Positions 25,153-33,875 of a stretch of DNA of 64,000 nucleotides are shown here, one piece after another. Position 1 is the stretch's first letter; every line of letters begins with the position of its first letter. The notes beneath the pieces were generated by a model, which worked only from the letters and a program-made list of their open reading frames with translations, did not search any database and was not told the DNA's origin. Both the position numbers and the translations under genes were made by a program. The stretch comes from Bradyrhizobium sediminis (lineage in GTDB: Bacteria > Pseudomonadota > Alphaproteobacteria > Rhizobiales > Xanthobacteraceae). The stretch spans positions 3,408,001 to 3,472,000 of the forward strand of contig NZ_CP076135.1 in NCBI RefSeq assembly GCF_018736105.1. Reading direction: 5' to 3'.

Positions 25153-25419
25153 TTAGCGAATTCGCCCGGACAGCCGCAGCACGAACACCAGCACTTCCGC
25201 CACTGCCTTGTAGAGCTCGGCCGGAATCTCGTCGCCGATCTCGACGTTGGAGAGCGCGCCGGCAAGCACCTCGTTCTCCTCGATCGGAATGTCGTGGGCT
25301 TTGGCGACTTCGATGATCTTGGCGCCGATCGAGCCCTTGCCCTTGGCGACGACGCGGGGCGCACCGGTCTTGTCGTAATGCAGCGCCACCGCAAGCTGCC
25401 TCTTGGCTTCCACGGTCAT
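25153..25419 (-). CDS. FlhB C-terminal-like (EscU/YscU family) protein
   Basis: An 88-residue protein matching the cytoplasmic C-terminal domain of FlhB/YscU, without the membrane part. It contains A-V-A-L-H-Y-D-K near the N-terminus, the conserved P-I-E-E-N region near residue 50, and a C-terminal helix [10 protein letters not shown]. The autocleavage N-P-T-H motif of full-length FlhB is not present. Such stand-alone domains occur near flagellar genes and may influence substrate switching. Its ATG overlaps the FliK-like stop codon by four bases (ATGA), so the two are translationally coupled. Confidence 0.85.
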   Translation of the reverse strand: MTVEAKRQLAVALHYDKTGAPRVVAKGKGSIGAKIIEVAKAHDIPIEENEVLAGALSNVEIGDEIPAELYKAVAEVLVFVLRLSGRIR

Positions 25420-26957
25420 AGCGCGCGGTCCAGGAAATGCCCGGCGGGCGCGGGCGCCGATTGCGGCGGGGTGCCGTCGCGGATCACGATATCGCCGGGC
25501 ACGAGCTCGGCCCTGCTCAGCGCCTGGCTGAGCTGCGCGGCACCGGCACGCAATTGCGCCGCGGTCGCGGGCCGTTCCGCCCACATCCGCACCGAGGTCT
25601 TCTCATCGACCAGCGACACCAGCGCATGCACGGGACCGGCCGGTTCGACGTCGAGCGAAAACCGCGCCCGCCATACGCGCTTTGCGGCTTTGACCTCGCT
25701 GCCGCCGCCGTCGCGGGAAATTTCGAACTGCGCCAGTGCGGTCCCCTGCGGGGTGGCAAACGGAATTTCGAAATGCCAGCGCGGCGCCGCCGGATCGATC
25801 CGCACCGGCGACGCATCGACACGGTCGGGCAGTGAAGCCACCTGCAGCAGGGTCTGGCGCGCAATCGCGGCGTCGGTATCGCCGAGCAGATGATGGGCTG
25901 TGGTGGCGAGCGGTGCATCCGGTGAAAGCGACGGCAGGGCGACGGGCTGCGCCGTCGGCTGCGCGCCGCGGAACGGCGGCGGCGGCATGTTGGTGTGGAA
26001 GGTGACGTCTTCGCTGCGCAGGTCTCGCACGGCGCCCGGCGACGGCGAGGCCTTGCCGAGCTCCTGCAGTCCTTCCTGCAACAAGGTCAGTGCGGCGCCG
26101 GCCGCGGCGCGCGATCCGCCGCTCAATGCCAGGGAATCCACGGCGACCGCAAGCCGCGTCTGCGGCAACAGAATTTCCTGCACCTCGACATCCGGCGACA
26201 GCGACGGGGCAAGCGCCGGCGATGCAGCCGCATGCAGCGGCGACTCGGCACTCGTGGCCGGGCCCCGCGCTGCGGCGAGCGACGACAGCAGCGTCTGGCG
26301 AAGCACGATCAGCGCCGCCTTGAGATCGGGAACGCCGGCGACTCCAGGCGCAATCGATCCCGACGCCAGCGAAGCTTCGAGAAACAACCCGGATTTCTGA
26401 AAGGCATTCTTGATCTCGCTGCCGGTCAGGTTTTGATCGAGGCTGGTACGCTGCGCCAGCAATTGCGTCACCGCGGCTTGCAGGTTCGCCGGCAGCGCGT
26501 GCGACGACGCGGCGGAACTGGCGTCCGCGAACAGCGGCGCCAGACTGCCTTGCTGCGTGGCGGCGGCCTGCGCCGCCATGGACACCGCGAGCTTCTCGAT
26601 CGGCGTCAGAATGTTCTTGGCGGGCGCACCGATCACCGCCGGACTGGCCGGCGCGTCGACCCGCGCTCCCGGCGTCAGCGTCACGGCGTCGGCGGCCGCG
26701 CCGGCGCCCTGCCCGATCACCGCGAGTCGGATACCGCTTTCGGTCTGCGATACCGCCAGCTGCAAAGCCTGGCCGGCCTGCAGCGGCACTTCCGAGACGA
26801 CATCGATCGACAGGTTGGCGATCGCGATCCGCACCAGATTGTCGGCGAGCAGTTGCATCACCTTGGCGTCGACCACCGTCCCCGGCTGCAGCACGAGATC
26901 GCGCGCCGGCCCTTGCGCGGCAACGACGGAAAGGATCGGATTGACAGTCAAGGGCAT
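25416..26957 (-). CDS. FliK-like flagellar hook-length control protein
   Basis: A 513-residue protein with the hook-length-control C-terminal domain. The first 350 residues are Ala/Pro/Ser-rich and low in complexity, as in FliK rulers. Residues about 395-500 form a folded domain with [31 protein letters not shown] and a terminal helix of the Flg_hook type. FliK proteins set hook length and trigger the FlhB specificity switch. Coupling to the FlhB-C-like gene supports the assignment. No other flagellar gene is in the window, so this pair sits outside a flagellar cluster. Confidence 0.82.
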   Translation of the reverse strand: MPLTVNPILSVVAAQGPARDLVLQPGTVVDAKVMQLLADNLVRIAIANLSIDVVSEVPLQAGQALQLAVSQTESGIRLAVIGQGAGAAADAVTLTPGARVDAPASPAVIGAPAKNILTPIEKLAVSMAAQAAATQQGSLAPLFADASSAASSHALPANLQAAVTQLLAQRTSLDQNLTGSEIKNAFQKSGLFLEASLASGSIAPGVAGVPDLKAALIVLRQTLLSSLAAARGPATSAESPLHAAASPALAPSLSPDVEVQEILLPQTRLAVAVDSLALSGGSRAAAGAALTLLQEGLQELGKASPSPGAVRDLRSEDVTFHTNMPPPPFRGAQPTAQPVALPSLSPDAPLATTAHHLLGDTDAAIARQTLLQVASLPDRVDASPVRIDPAAPRWHFEIPFATPQGTALAQFEISRDGGGSEVKAAKRVWRARFSLDVEPAGPVHALVSLVDEKTSVRMWAERPATAAQLRAGAAQLSQALSRAELVPGDIVIRDGTPPQSAPAPAGHFLDRAL

Positions 26958-27008
26958 CGGGCGGTCTCGCTGGACGGCGAAGGCTAGCCCAGCGTCGTAA
27001 ACCTCCCG

Positions 27009-27794
27009 TTAACCGATGGACGGATTGAGGGTCTTGAGGATCGTGGCGGCGGCCTTGAAATCGACCAGCCGCGCGGCGCGGCGCGCCGCGACCTCCTCGT
27101 CGACGCCCCATTTCTCGACGTTCCAGTCCTCATCGACATGGGCGGCGGCCCAGACCTGCTCCTGGTCGAGCACGCCATGCAGCAGCGCCAAGGCGAGCAG
27201 CGCCGAGCCGGTCAGCGTCGTGACCACGTGCAGCGCCGCGATCGACCAGGGATCGCCAGGGAAAGCCTCGCGCGCCGCCGCAATCGCCGGCTCGGGTTGG
27301 CGGACATGCACGATGCCTTCGGCCAGCATGAAATGCGCACCGAGGGTCTCTGCGGCCCAGAACACCACCGGGTCCCAGTGCTTCGCCTCCCGCGCCACCA
27401 GCGCTTCCGGATGGCCGGCGCGATAAAACAACAGATCGGTGCCGAGATATTTCGCGACATCGTCGGCGACCGCCTCTACCCGCTCGACCACGCCATCGAC
27501 GACGCTGTTGGCAAAGCGCGTCAGCGGCATGGTCAGGGGGTCGATTAATTCCTGCTGCGCCTCCCACTCCGCCGCGATGGCCTCGGCGATTTCCCTGACA
27601 GGAGCGACCAGCGGCCGCCCCGACGGCGTGCGGATCGGCTTGTCATCCAGCGTGATCGCAAAACCGTCCGTGCCCACGGCAACGCCGGCCTTGGCGTAGA
27701 ACCGCTTGCGGCGCGGCGTGCGCGTCGTGCGGCGCACCGCCTCCTCCGGATCGAGCGGAGATTGCCCGGCCACTTCATCGAATAGTTCGCGCAT
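27009..27794 (-). CDS. ATP12-family F1-ATPase assembly chaperone
   Basis: A 261-residue member of the ATP12 chaperone family, which in mitochondria and alphaproteobacteria assists assembly of the F1 alpha subunit. It shows R-K-R-F-Y-A-K near 28-34, L-D-D-K-P-I-R-T-P near 49, E-W-E-A-Q near 75, P-L-T-R-F-A-N-S near 89, and Y-R-A-G-H-P-E followed by a W-D-P-V segment. The Met at 27794 gives the family-typical start M-R-E-L-F-D-E; the frame upstream is not conserved. It lies 51 nt upstream of the FliK-like gene. Confidence 0.9.
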   Translation of the reverse strand: MRELFDEVAGQSPLDPEEAVRRTTRTPRRKRFYAKAGVAVGTDGFAITLDDKPIRTPSGRPLVAPVREIAEAIAAEWEAQQELIDPLTMPLTRFANSVVDGVVERVEAVADDVAKYLGTDLLFYRAGHPEALVAREAKHWDPVVFWAAETLGAHFMLAEGIVHVRQPEPAIAAAREAFPGDPWSIAALHVVTTLTGSALLALALLHGVLDQEQVWAAAHVDEDWNVEKWGVDEEVAARRAARLVDFKAAATILKTLNPSIG

Positions 27795-27847
27795 GCAGTT
27801 TTCGGCCTCTCGCGCCGGTGATAGTTTTCGCAAAGAGAGTACGACAT

Positions 27848-28040
27848 CGATGGGTGCAAATAAAGCGAGCCGGCCGACGTTGGCGCGGCTATCGGCGGCC
27901 ATTCTGGCGTTAATCAGCGGTCTCGGCTGCGCAAGCCTCGAGGCCGGGTTCTGGTCAACGGCCCCGACGTCTGGGTGATTTCGGACATCGAGAGCCCGCA
28001 CGATTCACTGCGCATGTTCCTTGCGCAGCACAGGAACTAG
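27848..28040 (+). pseudogene. possible gene remnant on the plus strand
   Basis: An ATG at 27848 opens a 42-codon frame with a hydrophobic start (A-I-L-A-L-I-S-G-L-G-C) that ends at 27974-27976. In another frame the bases from about 27945 read V-L-V-N-G-P-D-V-W-V-I-S-D-I-E-S-P-H-D-S and end at TAG 28038-28040, with mostly G or C in third positions. A frameshifted small exported protein would explain both parts. I cannot name a family, and chance is possible. Confidence 0.28.
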
Positions 28041-29017
28041 AAGCGCGATGGCTTCGCCCGCAGCCCAGGCGGCCGGGCGCGCCCGTTGAAAATCCAGAGC
28101 CCGACAGCGCTTGCCAACATCACAAGCCCGCCAAGCAGCACCGACAACGGCGTGGCGCCGAGGCGCTCGAACCATTGGGTGTAAAAATGAATGCCGGCGA
28201 AGACGGCAACGAGATTGACCAACCAGCGACGGTTGACCTGTAAGGCCCAGATCCCGGCGCCCAGCAAGACCACTGCCCAGAGGATGCTGAACACCGAGGC
28301 CGGGATTGCAGTCTTGGTCATAAACGCCAAAGATGCATCCTTGGCATTCATCGAGCGTATCAGCATCAGCGGATCGCCCCATAGCGAGCCGATCCAGAAG
28401 CCGAAATTGACCAGCAGCAGCGAGGTACGCGCGGCGGTGATCGCGAGCCGCTCGTAGTCGTCCGACAGGCGATGCGAGGCCTGGTAGGCGATTAGCGCCA
28501 GCGCGGAAAACAGCATGACGGTGAGCGTCGGCTCGAAGATCGCCAATGAATAGACCGCGTGGCTGTAACCGGTGCGCGCGCCGAGGCAGGCGGAGGCCGC
28601 CAGCACCGCCAACGCCATCAAGAGGCTCGAGCGGGCGGCGATGGCTGCGATCCCGAAGGCGCCCATGACGATCAGCATGGACGCAAGCGAGCCGGCCCCA
28701 TAGGCGATCACGCCGCCGCCGAACATCAGTGCACCTATAACGAGGCAGATTTGCCCGAGCAGTACCCATTGCTGCACGCGGTTGATCGTGATCGCGCTGC
28801 CTGCGGCGAAAAGTGCGAGCCCCAAGCCTACCGCCGTCAGCGGCGTCGGCACCAGCGCCACTGCGCCCGCCGCGATAGCGACCACGCCGAATCCGATCAG
28901 GACATTGACTCCGAACGAGCCCGTATCATGCGCAGCGAGCGCCGTGAGCCTGTCGGCTTCCTCGCGCGTCAGCTTGCCTTCTTCCACGAGCTTGGAAATG
29001 TCCAGCGTGATCTTCAT
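28037..29017 (-). CDS. polytopic membrane protein, DUF2157-like
   Basis: A 326-residue membrane protein. The first 30 residues are hydrophilic, with L-V-E-E-G-K-L-T-R-E-E-A-D-R-L near 11-25, followed by about ten hydrophobic helices packed closely to residue 315. The N-terminal pattern before a helix bundle resembles DUF2157 predicted membrane proteins, but I am not certain of the family. No transport or catalytic motif is evident. It stands alone between genes of unrelated function. Confidence 0.72.
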   Translation of the reverse strand: MKITLDISKLVEEGKLTREEADRLTALAAHDTGSFGVNVLIGFGVVAIAAGAVALVPTPLTAVGLGLALFAAGSAITINRVQQWVLLGQICLVIGALMFGGGVIAYGAGSLASMLIVMGAFGIAAIAARSSLLMALAVLAASACLGARTGYSHAVYSLAIFEPTLTVMLFSALALIAYQASHRLSDDYERLAITAARTSLLLVNFGFWIGSLWGDPLMLIRSMNAKDASLAFMTKTAIPASVFSILWAVVLLGAGIWALQVNRRWLVNLVAVFAGIHFYTQWFERLGATPLSVLLGGLVMLASAVGLWIFNGRARPPGLRAKPSRF

Positions 29018-29198
29018 GGCGCGCCCCCGATGCCGGGTCCCCCTGGTGCGCCGGCATCGCAGACCTAGCAGTTTGGTGTCTGCCCCGCGAGTCCTTCAAT
29101 GGAAGGCAAGGACCTGATGAGATGCGTCAACGGGCGCTGGTCACGTCGAGTGTGGCGGCCAGGCAATCTCCGGCATCAGCACGCGCTGGTTCGCAGGC

Positions 29199-29516
29199 CT
29201 ACTGATTGGCACAGGAACGCGAATAGGCCGCGCGCTCGTTGGGGCCAAGGCCTGCGGCGGCGGCATCGTCGAGGCATTTGCCGATGCGGTCGCTGAACGA
29301 GCCGCGCTGCAAGCCCTGGACCCGCGGCGGCGTAGGCGGCGCGTCCATTTTCGGAATCGCGGGCACCTCGATCTTCGGGACAGCCGGCGGCGGCGGCAGC
29401 GGCGGGTTGTATTGCGAGCCGCCCGGCGGAATGAATTGCTGCTGCGCGGAAGCGGCGCTGGCGGCGAGCAGCGCCAGCATAACCGCGCCAACAACGAGGA
29501 TCGACGATCGCTTCAT
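29199..29516 (-). CDS. small exported proline-rich protein
   Basis: A 105-residue secreted protein of unknown function. A signal peptide (residues 1-24, M-K-R-S-S-I-L ending A-S-A) is followed by a Gln/Pro-rich linker with several P-P runs and K-I-E-V-P-A-I-P-K-M-D-A-P. A C-terminal segment has a pair of cysteines in G-K-C-L-D-D and S-R-S-C-A-N-Q that could form a disulphide. The start at 29516 is set by the signal peptide. It is the last gene before the pseudouridine synthase on the same strand. Confidence 0.7.
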   Translation of the reverse strand: MKRSSILVVGAVMLALLAASAASAQQQFIPPGGSQYNPPLPPPPAVPKIEVPAIPKMDAPPTPPRVQGLQRGSFSDRIGKCLDDAAAAGLGPNERAAYSRSCANQ

Positions 29517-29568
29517 GCGAGAGTATGTCGTGATCCCCTCCCGCAACCGCAAGGAAATCGTACCTGAA

Positions 29569-30762
29569 CTATTCTTCAGGCGCGTTCTCGATCGGATCGA
29601 AGCGGTCAGCTTCCAGGCCGAGCAGGTTCCATGATTGCAGCATGTGCGGCGGCAGCGGCGCGGTCGCATCGATCACCCCGCCGCGCGGATGCGGAATCAC
29701 GATCCGCCGCGCCAGCAAATGCAGGCGCTTCTGCAGTCCGCCCGGCAACTCCCAGTTTTCCTTGTTGAAATATTTGGGATCGCCGACGATGGCGTGGCCG
29801 ATATGGGCCATGTGCGCGCGCAACTGGTGGGTTCGCCCGGTGACCGGTTTCAGCGAAACCCAGGCGAGCTTCTGCGCCGAGGTCTCCACCACGGCGTAAT
29901 AGGTCACCGCATGGCTGGCGCCCTCATCGCCATGCGCGGCGATGCGCATGATGGTATCGTCCTCGCCCTCGTCCTTGGCGAGATACGTCGAGATACGGCC
30001 CTGCTTCGGCTTCGGCACGCCCGCCACCAGCGCCCAGTAGATCTTGCGCGCGGAGCGATGACGGAACGATCCGGTCAGCGCGGTAGCGGCAAAACGCGTC
30101 TTTGCGATCAGCAGGCAGCCCGCGGTTTCCTTGTCGAGCCGGTGCACCAGCCGCGGCTTCTGCCCCTTGGCATCGCGCATCACTTCCAGCATCTGGTCGA
30201 TATGCTTGGTGGTGCCGGAGCCGCCCTGCACCGCGAGCCCAGCGGGCTTGTTCAGCACCATGACGTCGGCGTCCTCGTAGAGGATCATGTCCTTGAGCGC
30301 CTGAAGGGTCTTCGCGCCGGCTTCCGAGAGATTTCCCGCGACCTTCGGCGCATCGAGCTTGAGCGGCGGAATGCGGACGCTCTGCCCTTCCTCCAGCCGG
30401 TCCTTGCTGTCGGCGCGCTTGCCGTTGACGCGTAGCTCGCCCTTACGGACGATGCGCTGAATGTGAGAGAATGACAGGCCGGGAAAGCGCGCTTCCAGAA
30501 AGCGGTCGACGCGCATGTTGTTCTCATCGGCCGTCACCACCACGGTCTGCACCTTGGTGGGCAACGGCGGCGGCTCAGGGACAACTTTCGCAGGCTCGGG
30601 AATGAACGGCGCCGGCTTGGCCGCGCGCGGGGCTGGAAAACGCGCCGGCGGCTTGCCGCCCGGACGATGCGCCGGCCGCTCGGCCTGCGAGCCCCGGTAG
30701 GGACGCGCGCCCTTCGGGCGATCGCCCGCCGGACGAAGAGGTTTCTTGACGCGACGGCTCAT
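29569..30762 (-). CDS. RluA-family (RluC-like) 23S rRNA pseudouridine synthase
   Basis: A 397-residue pseudouridine synthase. An N-terminal Arg/Pro/Lys-rich extension of about 75 residues precedes an S4 RNA-binding domain (R-V-D-R-F-L-E-A-R-F-P-G-L-S near 83) and the catalytic RluA domain. The latter has H-R-L-D-K-E-T-A-G-C near 207, containing the nucleophilic Asp, and R-T-H-Q-L-R-A-H near 317. By architecture it resembles RluC, which modifies 23S rRNA, but target positions cannot be read. The basic N-terminal extension is longer than in enterobacterial enzymes. Confidence 0.92.
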   Translation of the reverse strand: MSRRVKKPLRPAGDRPKGARPYRGSQAERPAHRPGGKPPARFPAPRAAKPAPFIPEPAKVVPEPPPLPTKVQTVVVTADENNMRVDRFLEARFPGLSFSHIQRIVRKGELRVNGKRADSKDRLEEGQSVRIPPLKLDAPKVAGNLSEAGAKTLQALKDMILYEDADVMVLNKPAGLAVQGGSGTTKHIDQMLEVMRDAKGQKPRLVHRLDKETAGCLLIAKTRFAATALTGSFRHRSARKIYWALVAGVPKPKQGRISTYLAKDEGEDDTIMRIAAHGDEGASHAVTYYAVVETSAQKLAWVSLKPVTGRTHQLRAHMAHIGHAIVGDPKYFNKENWELPGGLQKRLHLLARRIVIPHPRGGVIDATAPLPPHMLQSWNLLGLEADRFDPIENAPEE

Positions 30763-30889
30763 ATTGCTGCGGCTCCGGATGAAGCCGTTGGGTAGCGCAA
30801 AAGCAGCGAATCGTCACGGTGAATCGGTACAAATCCGCCGCAGGATCGGTCATGTTAGGGCAAGCGACCGGGAAACGTGGGGTAGCCGG

Positions 30890-31834
30890 ATGGCAGTATC
30901 AAGAGCGGCCTTGACCGTCGTTGCGACCATGTTCGCGGGCGTGGCCTGGGCGCAGCAAAGCCCGATGCCGGAGGATCTGGCCTCGAAGCTGCGGGAACTC
31001 GGCCGCGTCATTGACCCGCCGAAGACCGTCGCGCTCTATGCGCCGCTGCAGGAAAAGGAGCCATATCACGGCGTCAAGGTCGAGCGTGACGTCAAATACG
31101 GTCCGGCCGATCGTAACCTGCTCGATATCTTCGTGCCGGAGACGGCGGCATCGGCCCGGCCGGTACTGATCTTCGTCCATGGCGGCACCTACGTGGGCGG
31201 CAACAAGCGGACGACACCGACCAGCCCGTTCTACGACAACATCATGCTGTGGGCGGCCAAGAACGGCTTTGTCGGCGTCAACGTCACCTATCGCCTCGCG
31301 CCGCCGAACCCCTGGCCGGCGGGCGCCGAGGATCTCGCCACCGCGGTTCAATGGATCTCGGACAAGATCGGCGAGCGCGGCGGCAATCCCGGGCGGATCT
31401 ATCTGATGGGACACTCCGCCGGCGCGGTTCACGTCGCGAGCTATGTATCGCATCCCGAATTTCACAAGGTGAAAGGCGGCGGCCTCGCCGGGGCGATCAT
31501 GATTTCGGGCAATTACGACCTGACCGCGACGCCGCTTGCGGATTCCCAGCGCGCTTACTTCGGCGACGATCCCGCGCGCTACGCCGAACGATCCTCGCTG
31601 TCGGGTCTAGCGACAACCAACATCCCGCTGATGCTGGCTGTCGCCGAACTGGACCCGGCTGGCTTTGTGCTGCAATTCGATCTGGCAAAGCAAGCGACGT
31701 GCAGGCGCGCGAGCGGATGCGCCCGTGCTTTGCTGCTTCCGCAGCACAGCCACATGTCGGAGGTGTATTCGATCAACACCTCGGATACGCGGCTGACCGA
31801 ACAGATTCTCGATTTCGTCAGGACGGGGAAATAG
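30890..31834 (+). CDS. exported alpha/beta hydrolase (esterase/lipase-like)
   Basis: A 314-residue alpha/beta hydrolase with a signal peptide (residues 1-21, ending A-W-A). The oxyanion motif H-G-G-T-Y-V-G-G near 101, nucleophile elbow G-H-S-A-G-A near 182, an acidic residue in A-E-L-D-P-A-G near 253 and a late Q-H-S-H complete the catalytic set. The H-G-G type suggests a carboxylesterase or kynurenine-formamidase-like enzyme acting in the periplasm. The start at 30890 is the Met just before the signal sequence. It is divergent from the RluA-family gene. Confidence 0.87.
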   Translation: MAVSRAALTVVATMFAGVAWAQQSPMPEDLASKLRELGRVIDPPKTVALYAPLQEKEPYHGVKVERDVKYGPADRNLLDIFVPETAASARPVLIFVHGGTYVGGNKRTTPTSPFYDNIMLWAAKNGFVGVNVTYRLAPPNPWPAGAEDLATAVQWISDKIGERGGNPGRIYLMGHSAGAVHVASYVSHPEFHKVKGGGLAGAIMISGNYDLTATPLADSQRAYFGDDPARYAERSSLSGLATTNIPLMLAVAELDPAGFVLQFDLAKQATCRRASGCARALLLPQHSHMSEVYSINTSDTRLTEQILDFVRTGK

Positions 31835-31850
31835 CCGGGCAGCGGCCAGC

Positions 31851-32495
31851 TCAGAACAAGAGGACCTGCACATCCGCAGACATCTGCTGACGCTGATCGT
31901 CCGGCAGCGCCGTCAGGCCGGAGGTTTCCGGCTTCAGCAACTGCTTGACCGAGGCCGCTTTCGCCGGATCGGCGAATACATATCGAACCGATCCGGGCGC
32001 TCCTTTCTTCGCATCGCTGAGTTCGGAATAGTCGGAGAATACGGACGTCGCCAGGTATCCCTTTCTCAAGAGATCGTTTTCCATTTGCTTGGCAAGGGCC
32101 TTCATCTTGGGGTCCGAAGGGTACACGACGATAACCGTCGAACTCCGGTTGGCTCCGAATTCCGCCGACGGCGGCGCTGGCGCCGGTGCGGCCGGCGCGA
32201 CCTTTCTGCGAAGATCGGCGAGCTCCGTCTTGATGTCTTCGAGTCGCGCATTGATCCCCGCAGCTTGTTCGTTGACCTGACCGGAGGTTGCGGCCTGCCC
32301 CGACAATTCAATTCCCAGCCCCTTGAAATTGAAGAAGGCGAGCGCAGGGATCACGAACAACAGCCCGCCGAATGCGAGCAGTCCGGCAAACACGTTTGAG
32401 ACGGCGGGGTTTCGCAGGATGGCCACCGCGCAGATGGCCATCAATATGAGGCCACCGATAAGCGGTCCGAGTCTGATCAGAAGCTCCCCGGTCAT
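31851..32495 (-). CDS. membrane-anchored protein with coiled coil, unknown function
   Basis: A 214-residue protein of unknown function. Two hydrophobic helices (about 8-27 and 35-56) are followed by a predicted coiled coil near 70-98 (N-A-R-L-E-D-I-K-T-E-L-A-D-L-R-R-K). An Ala/Pro linker and a folded C-terminal domain follow, with V-I-V-V-Y-P-S-D-P-K near 122 and S-V-R-Y-V-F-A-D-P near 168. The C-terminal part resembles LytR_C-like or SPOR-like small domains only loosely. It converges on the hydrolase gene and precedes nothing obviously related. Confidence 0.68.
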   Translation of the reverse strand: MTGELLIRLGPLIGGLILMAICAVAILRNPAVSNVFAGLLAFGGLLFVIPALAFFNFKGLGIELSGQAATSGQVNEQAAGINARLEDIKTELADLRRKVAPAAPAPAPPSAEFGANRSSTVIVVYPSDPKMKALAKQMENDLLRKGYLATSVFSDYSELSDAKKGAPGSVRYVFADPAKAASVKQLLKPETSGLTALPDDQRQQMSADVQVLLF

Positions 32496-32546
32496 CGGCG
32501 CACTCCCATCGCTTGGCGGATAGCCTAATACAACCTTAGAGAGAGT

Positions 32547-33875
32547 TCAACCGCGCTCCCGGCGCAGCTTCGCCCAGTAATCCAGCCGCTTCCTGATCTC
32601 GCGCTCGAAGCCGCGATCGGGCGGATCGTAGAAGGTCCGGCGGCCCAGCGCTTCCGGGAAATAGTCCTGACCGGAAAAGGCATCGGGGGCGTCGTGGTCG
32701 TATTGGTAGCCGCCGCCATAGCCTTCCGACTTCATCAGCTTGGTCGGCGAGTTCAGGATATGCTTCGGCGGCAGCAATGAGCCCCCCTCTTTCGCCACCT
32801 GCATCGCCGCGCCAAAGGCCTTGTAGGCGGCGTTGGATTTCGGCGCGGTGGCGAGATAGATCACGGCCTGCGCGATCGCGAGCTCGCCTTCGGGAGAGCC
32901 GAGGAAATCATAGGCATCCTTGGCGGCGTTGCAGATCGCCAGCGCGTGCGGATCGGCAAGACCGATATCCTCGACCGCCATGCGGACCACGCGGCGGGCC
33001 AGGAACAGCGGGTCCTCGCCGGCGTCCAGCATGCGCGCGAGATAATAGAGGGCGGCGTCCGGATCGGAGCCGCGCACCGATTTATGCAGCGCCGAGATCA
33101 GGTTGTAATGGCCGTCGGCGGACTTGTCGTAGATCGGCGCACGGCGCTGCAGGATGTCCTGCAGCGCTGCCGCATTGAATATCTCGCCTTCGCGCGCGGA
33201 GCGCCAGACCTCTTCGGCTAATGTCAGCGCGGCGCGGCCATCGCCGTCGGCCATCCGCGCCAGCACCGCGCGCGCTTCCGCGTCGAGCGGCAGTTTCCTG
33301 CCCTCGATCTTCTCGGCGTGGGCGAACAGTTTTTCGATTGCGGCAGCATCGAGCGAATGGAACACCAGCACCCGCGCCCGCGACAACAGAGCGGCGTTGA
33401 GCTCGAACGAGGGATTTTCGGTGGTGGCGCCGACCAGCACCACGGTGCCGTCTTCCATCACGGGCAAAAAAGAATCCTGCTGCGCGCGGTTGAACCTGTG
33501 CACCTCGTCAACGAACAGCAGCGTGCCCTTGCCGATCTCGCGCCGGGCTCGCGCCGCGTCGAATACCTTCTTGAGATCGGCGACGCCGGAAAAGACAGCG
33601 GAAATCTGCTCGAAGTGCAGCTCGGTGGCATCAGCCAGGAGCCGCGCCACCGTAGTCTTGCCGGTGCCCGGCGGTCCCCAGAAGATCAGCGAGCCCAATG
33701 TGCGCGTCGCCAGCATCCGCGTCAGTGCGCCGTCGGGGCCGAGGATGTGATCCTGTCCGACCACCTCCGACAGCGCGCGGGGGCGCAGCCGGTCCGGAAG
33801 CGGACGCGGCGCATCCTGCTCCATTCCTGCGGCGGCGAACAGGTTGGCAGCTTCGTGTGGTCGCTTCGGGCTCAT
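32547..33875 (-). CDS. rarA: replication-associated recombination protein A (MgsA/RarA)
   Basis: A 442-residue AAA+ ATPase of the RarA/MgsA/WRNIP1 family. Walker A is G-P-P-G-T-G-K-T at 67-74, Walker B is F-V-D-E-V-H-R-F at 121-128, and the sensor region G-A-T-T-E-N-P-S-F follows near 149. The C-terminal half carries the family-specific S-A-L-H-K-S-V-R-G-S-D-P-D-A-A-L-Y-Y segment. RarA acts at stalled replication forks. Its start codon overlaps the Deg stop codon (ATGA), giving coupled translation with the protease gene. Confidence 0.94.
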   Translation of the reverse strand: MSPKRPHEAANLFAAAGMEQDAPRPLPDRLRPRALSEVVGQDHILGPDGALTRMLATRTLGSLIFWGPPGTGKTTVARLLADATELHFEQISAVFSGVADLKKVFDAARARREIGKGTLLFVDEVHRFNRAQQDSFLPVMEDGTVVLVGATTENPSFELNAALLSRARVLVFHSLDAAAIEKLFAHAEKIEGRKLPLDAEARAVLARMADGDGRAALTLAEEVWRSAREGEIFNAAALQDILQRRAPIYDKSADGHYNLISALHKSVRGSDPDAALYYLARMLDAGEDPLFLARRVVRMAVEDIGLADPHALAICNAAKDAYDFLGSPEGELAIAQAVIYLATAPKSNAAYKAFGAAMQVAKEGGSLLPPKHILNSPTKLMKSEGYGGGYQYDHDAPDAFSGQDYFPEALGRRTFYDPPDRGFEREIRKRLDYWAKLRRERG

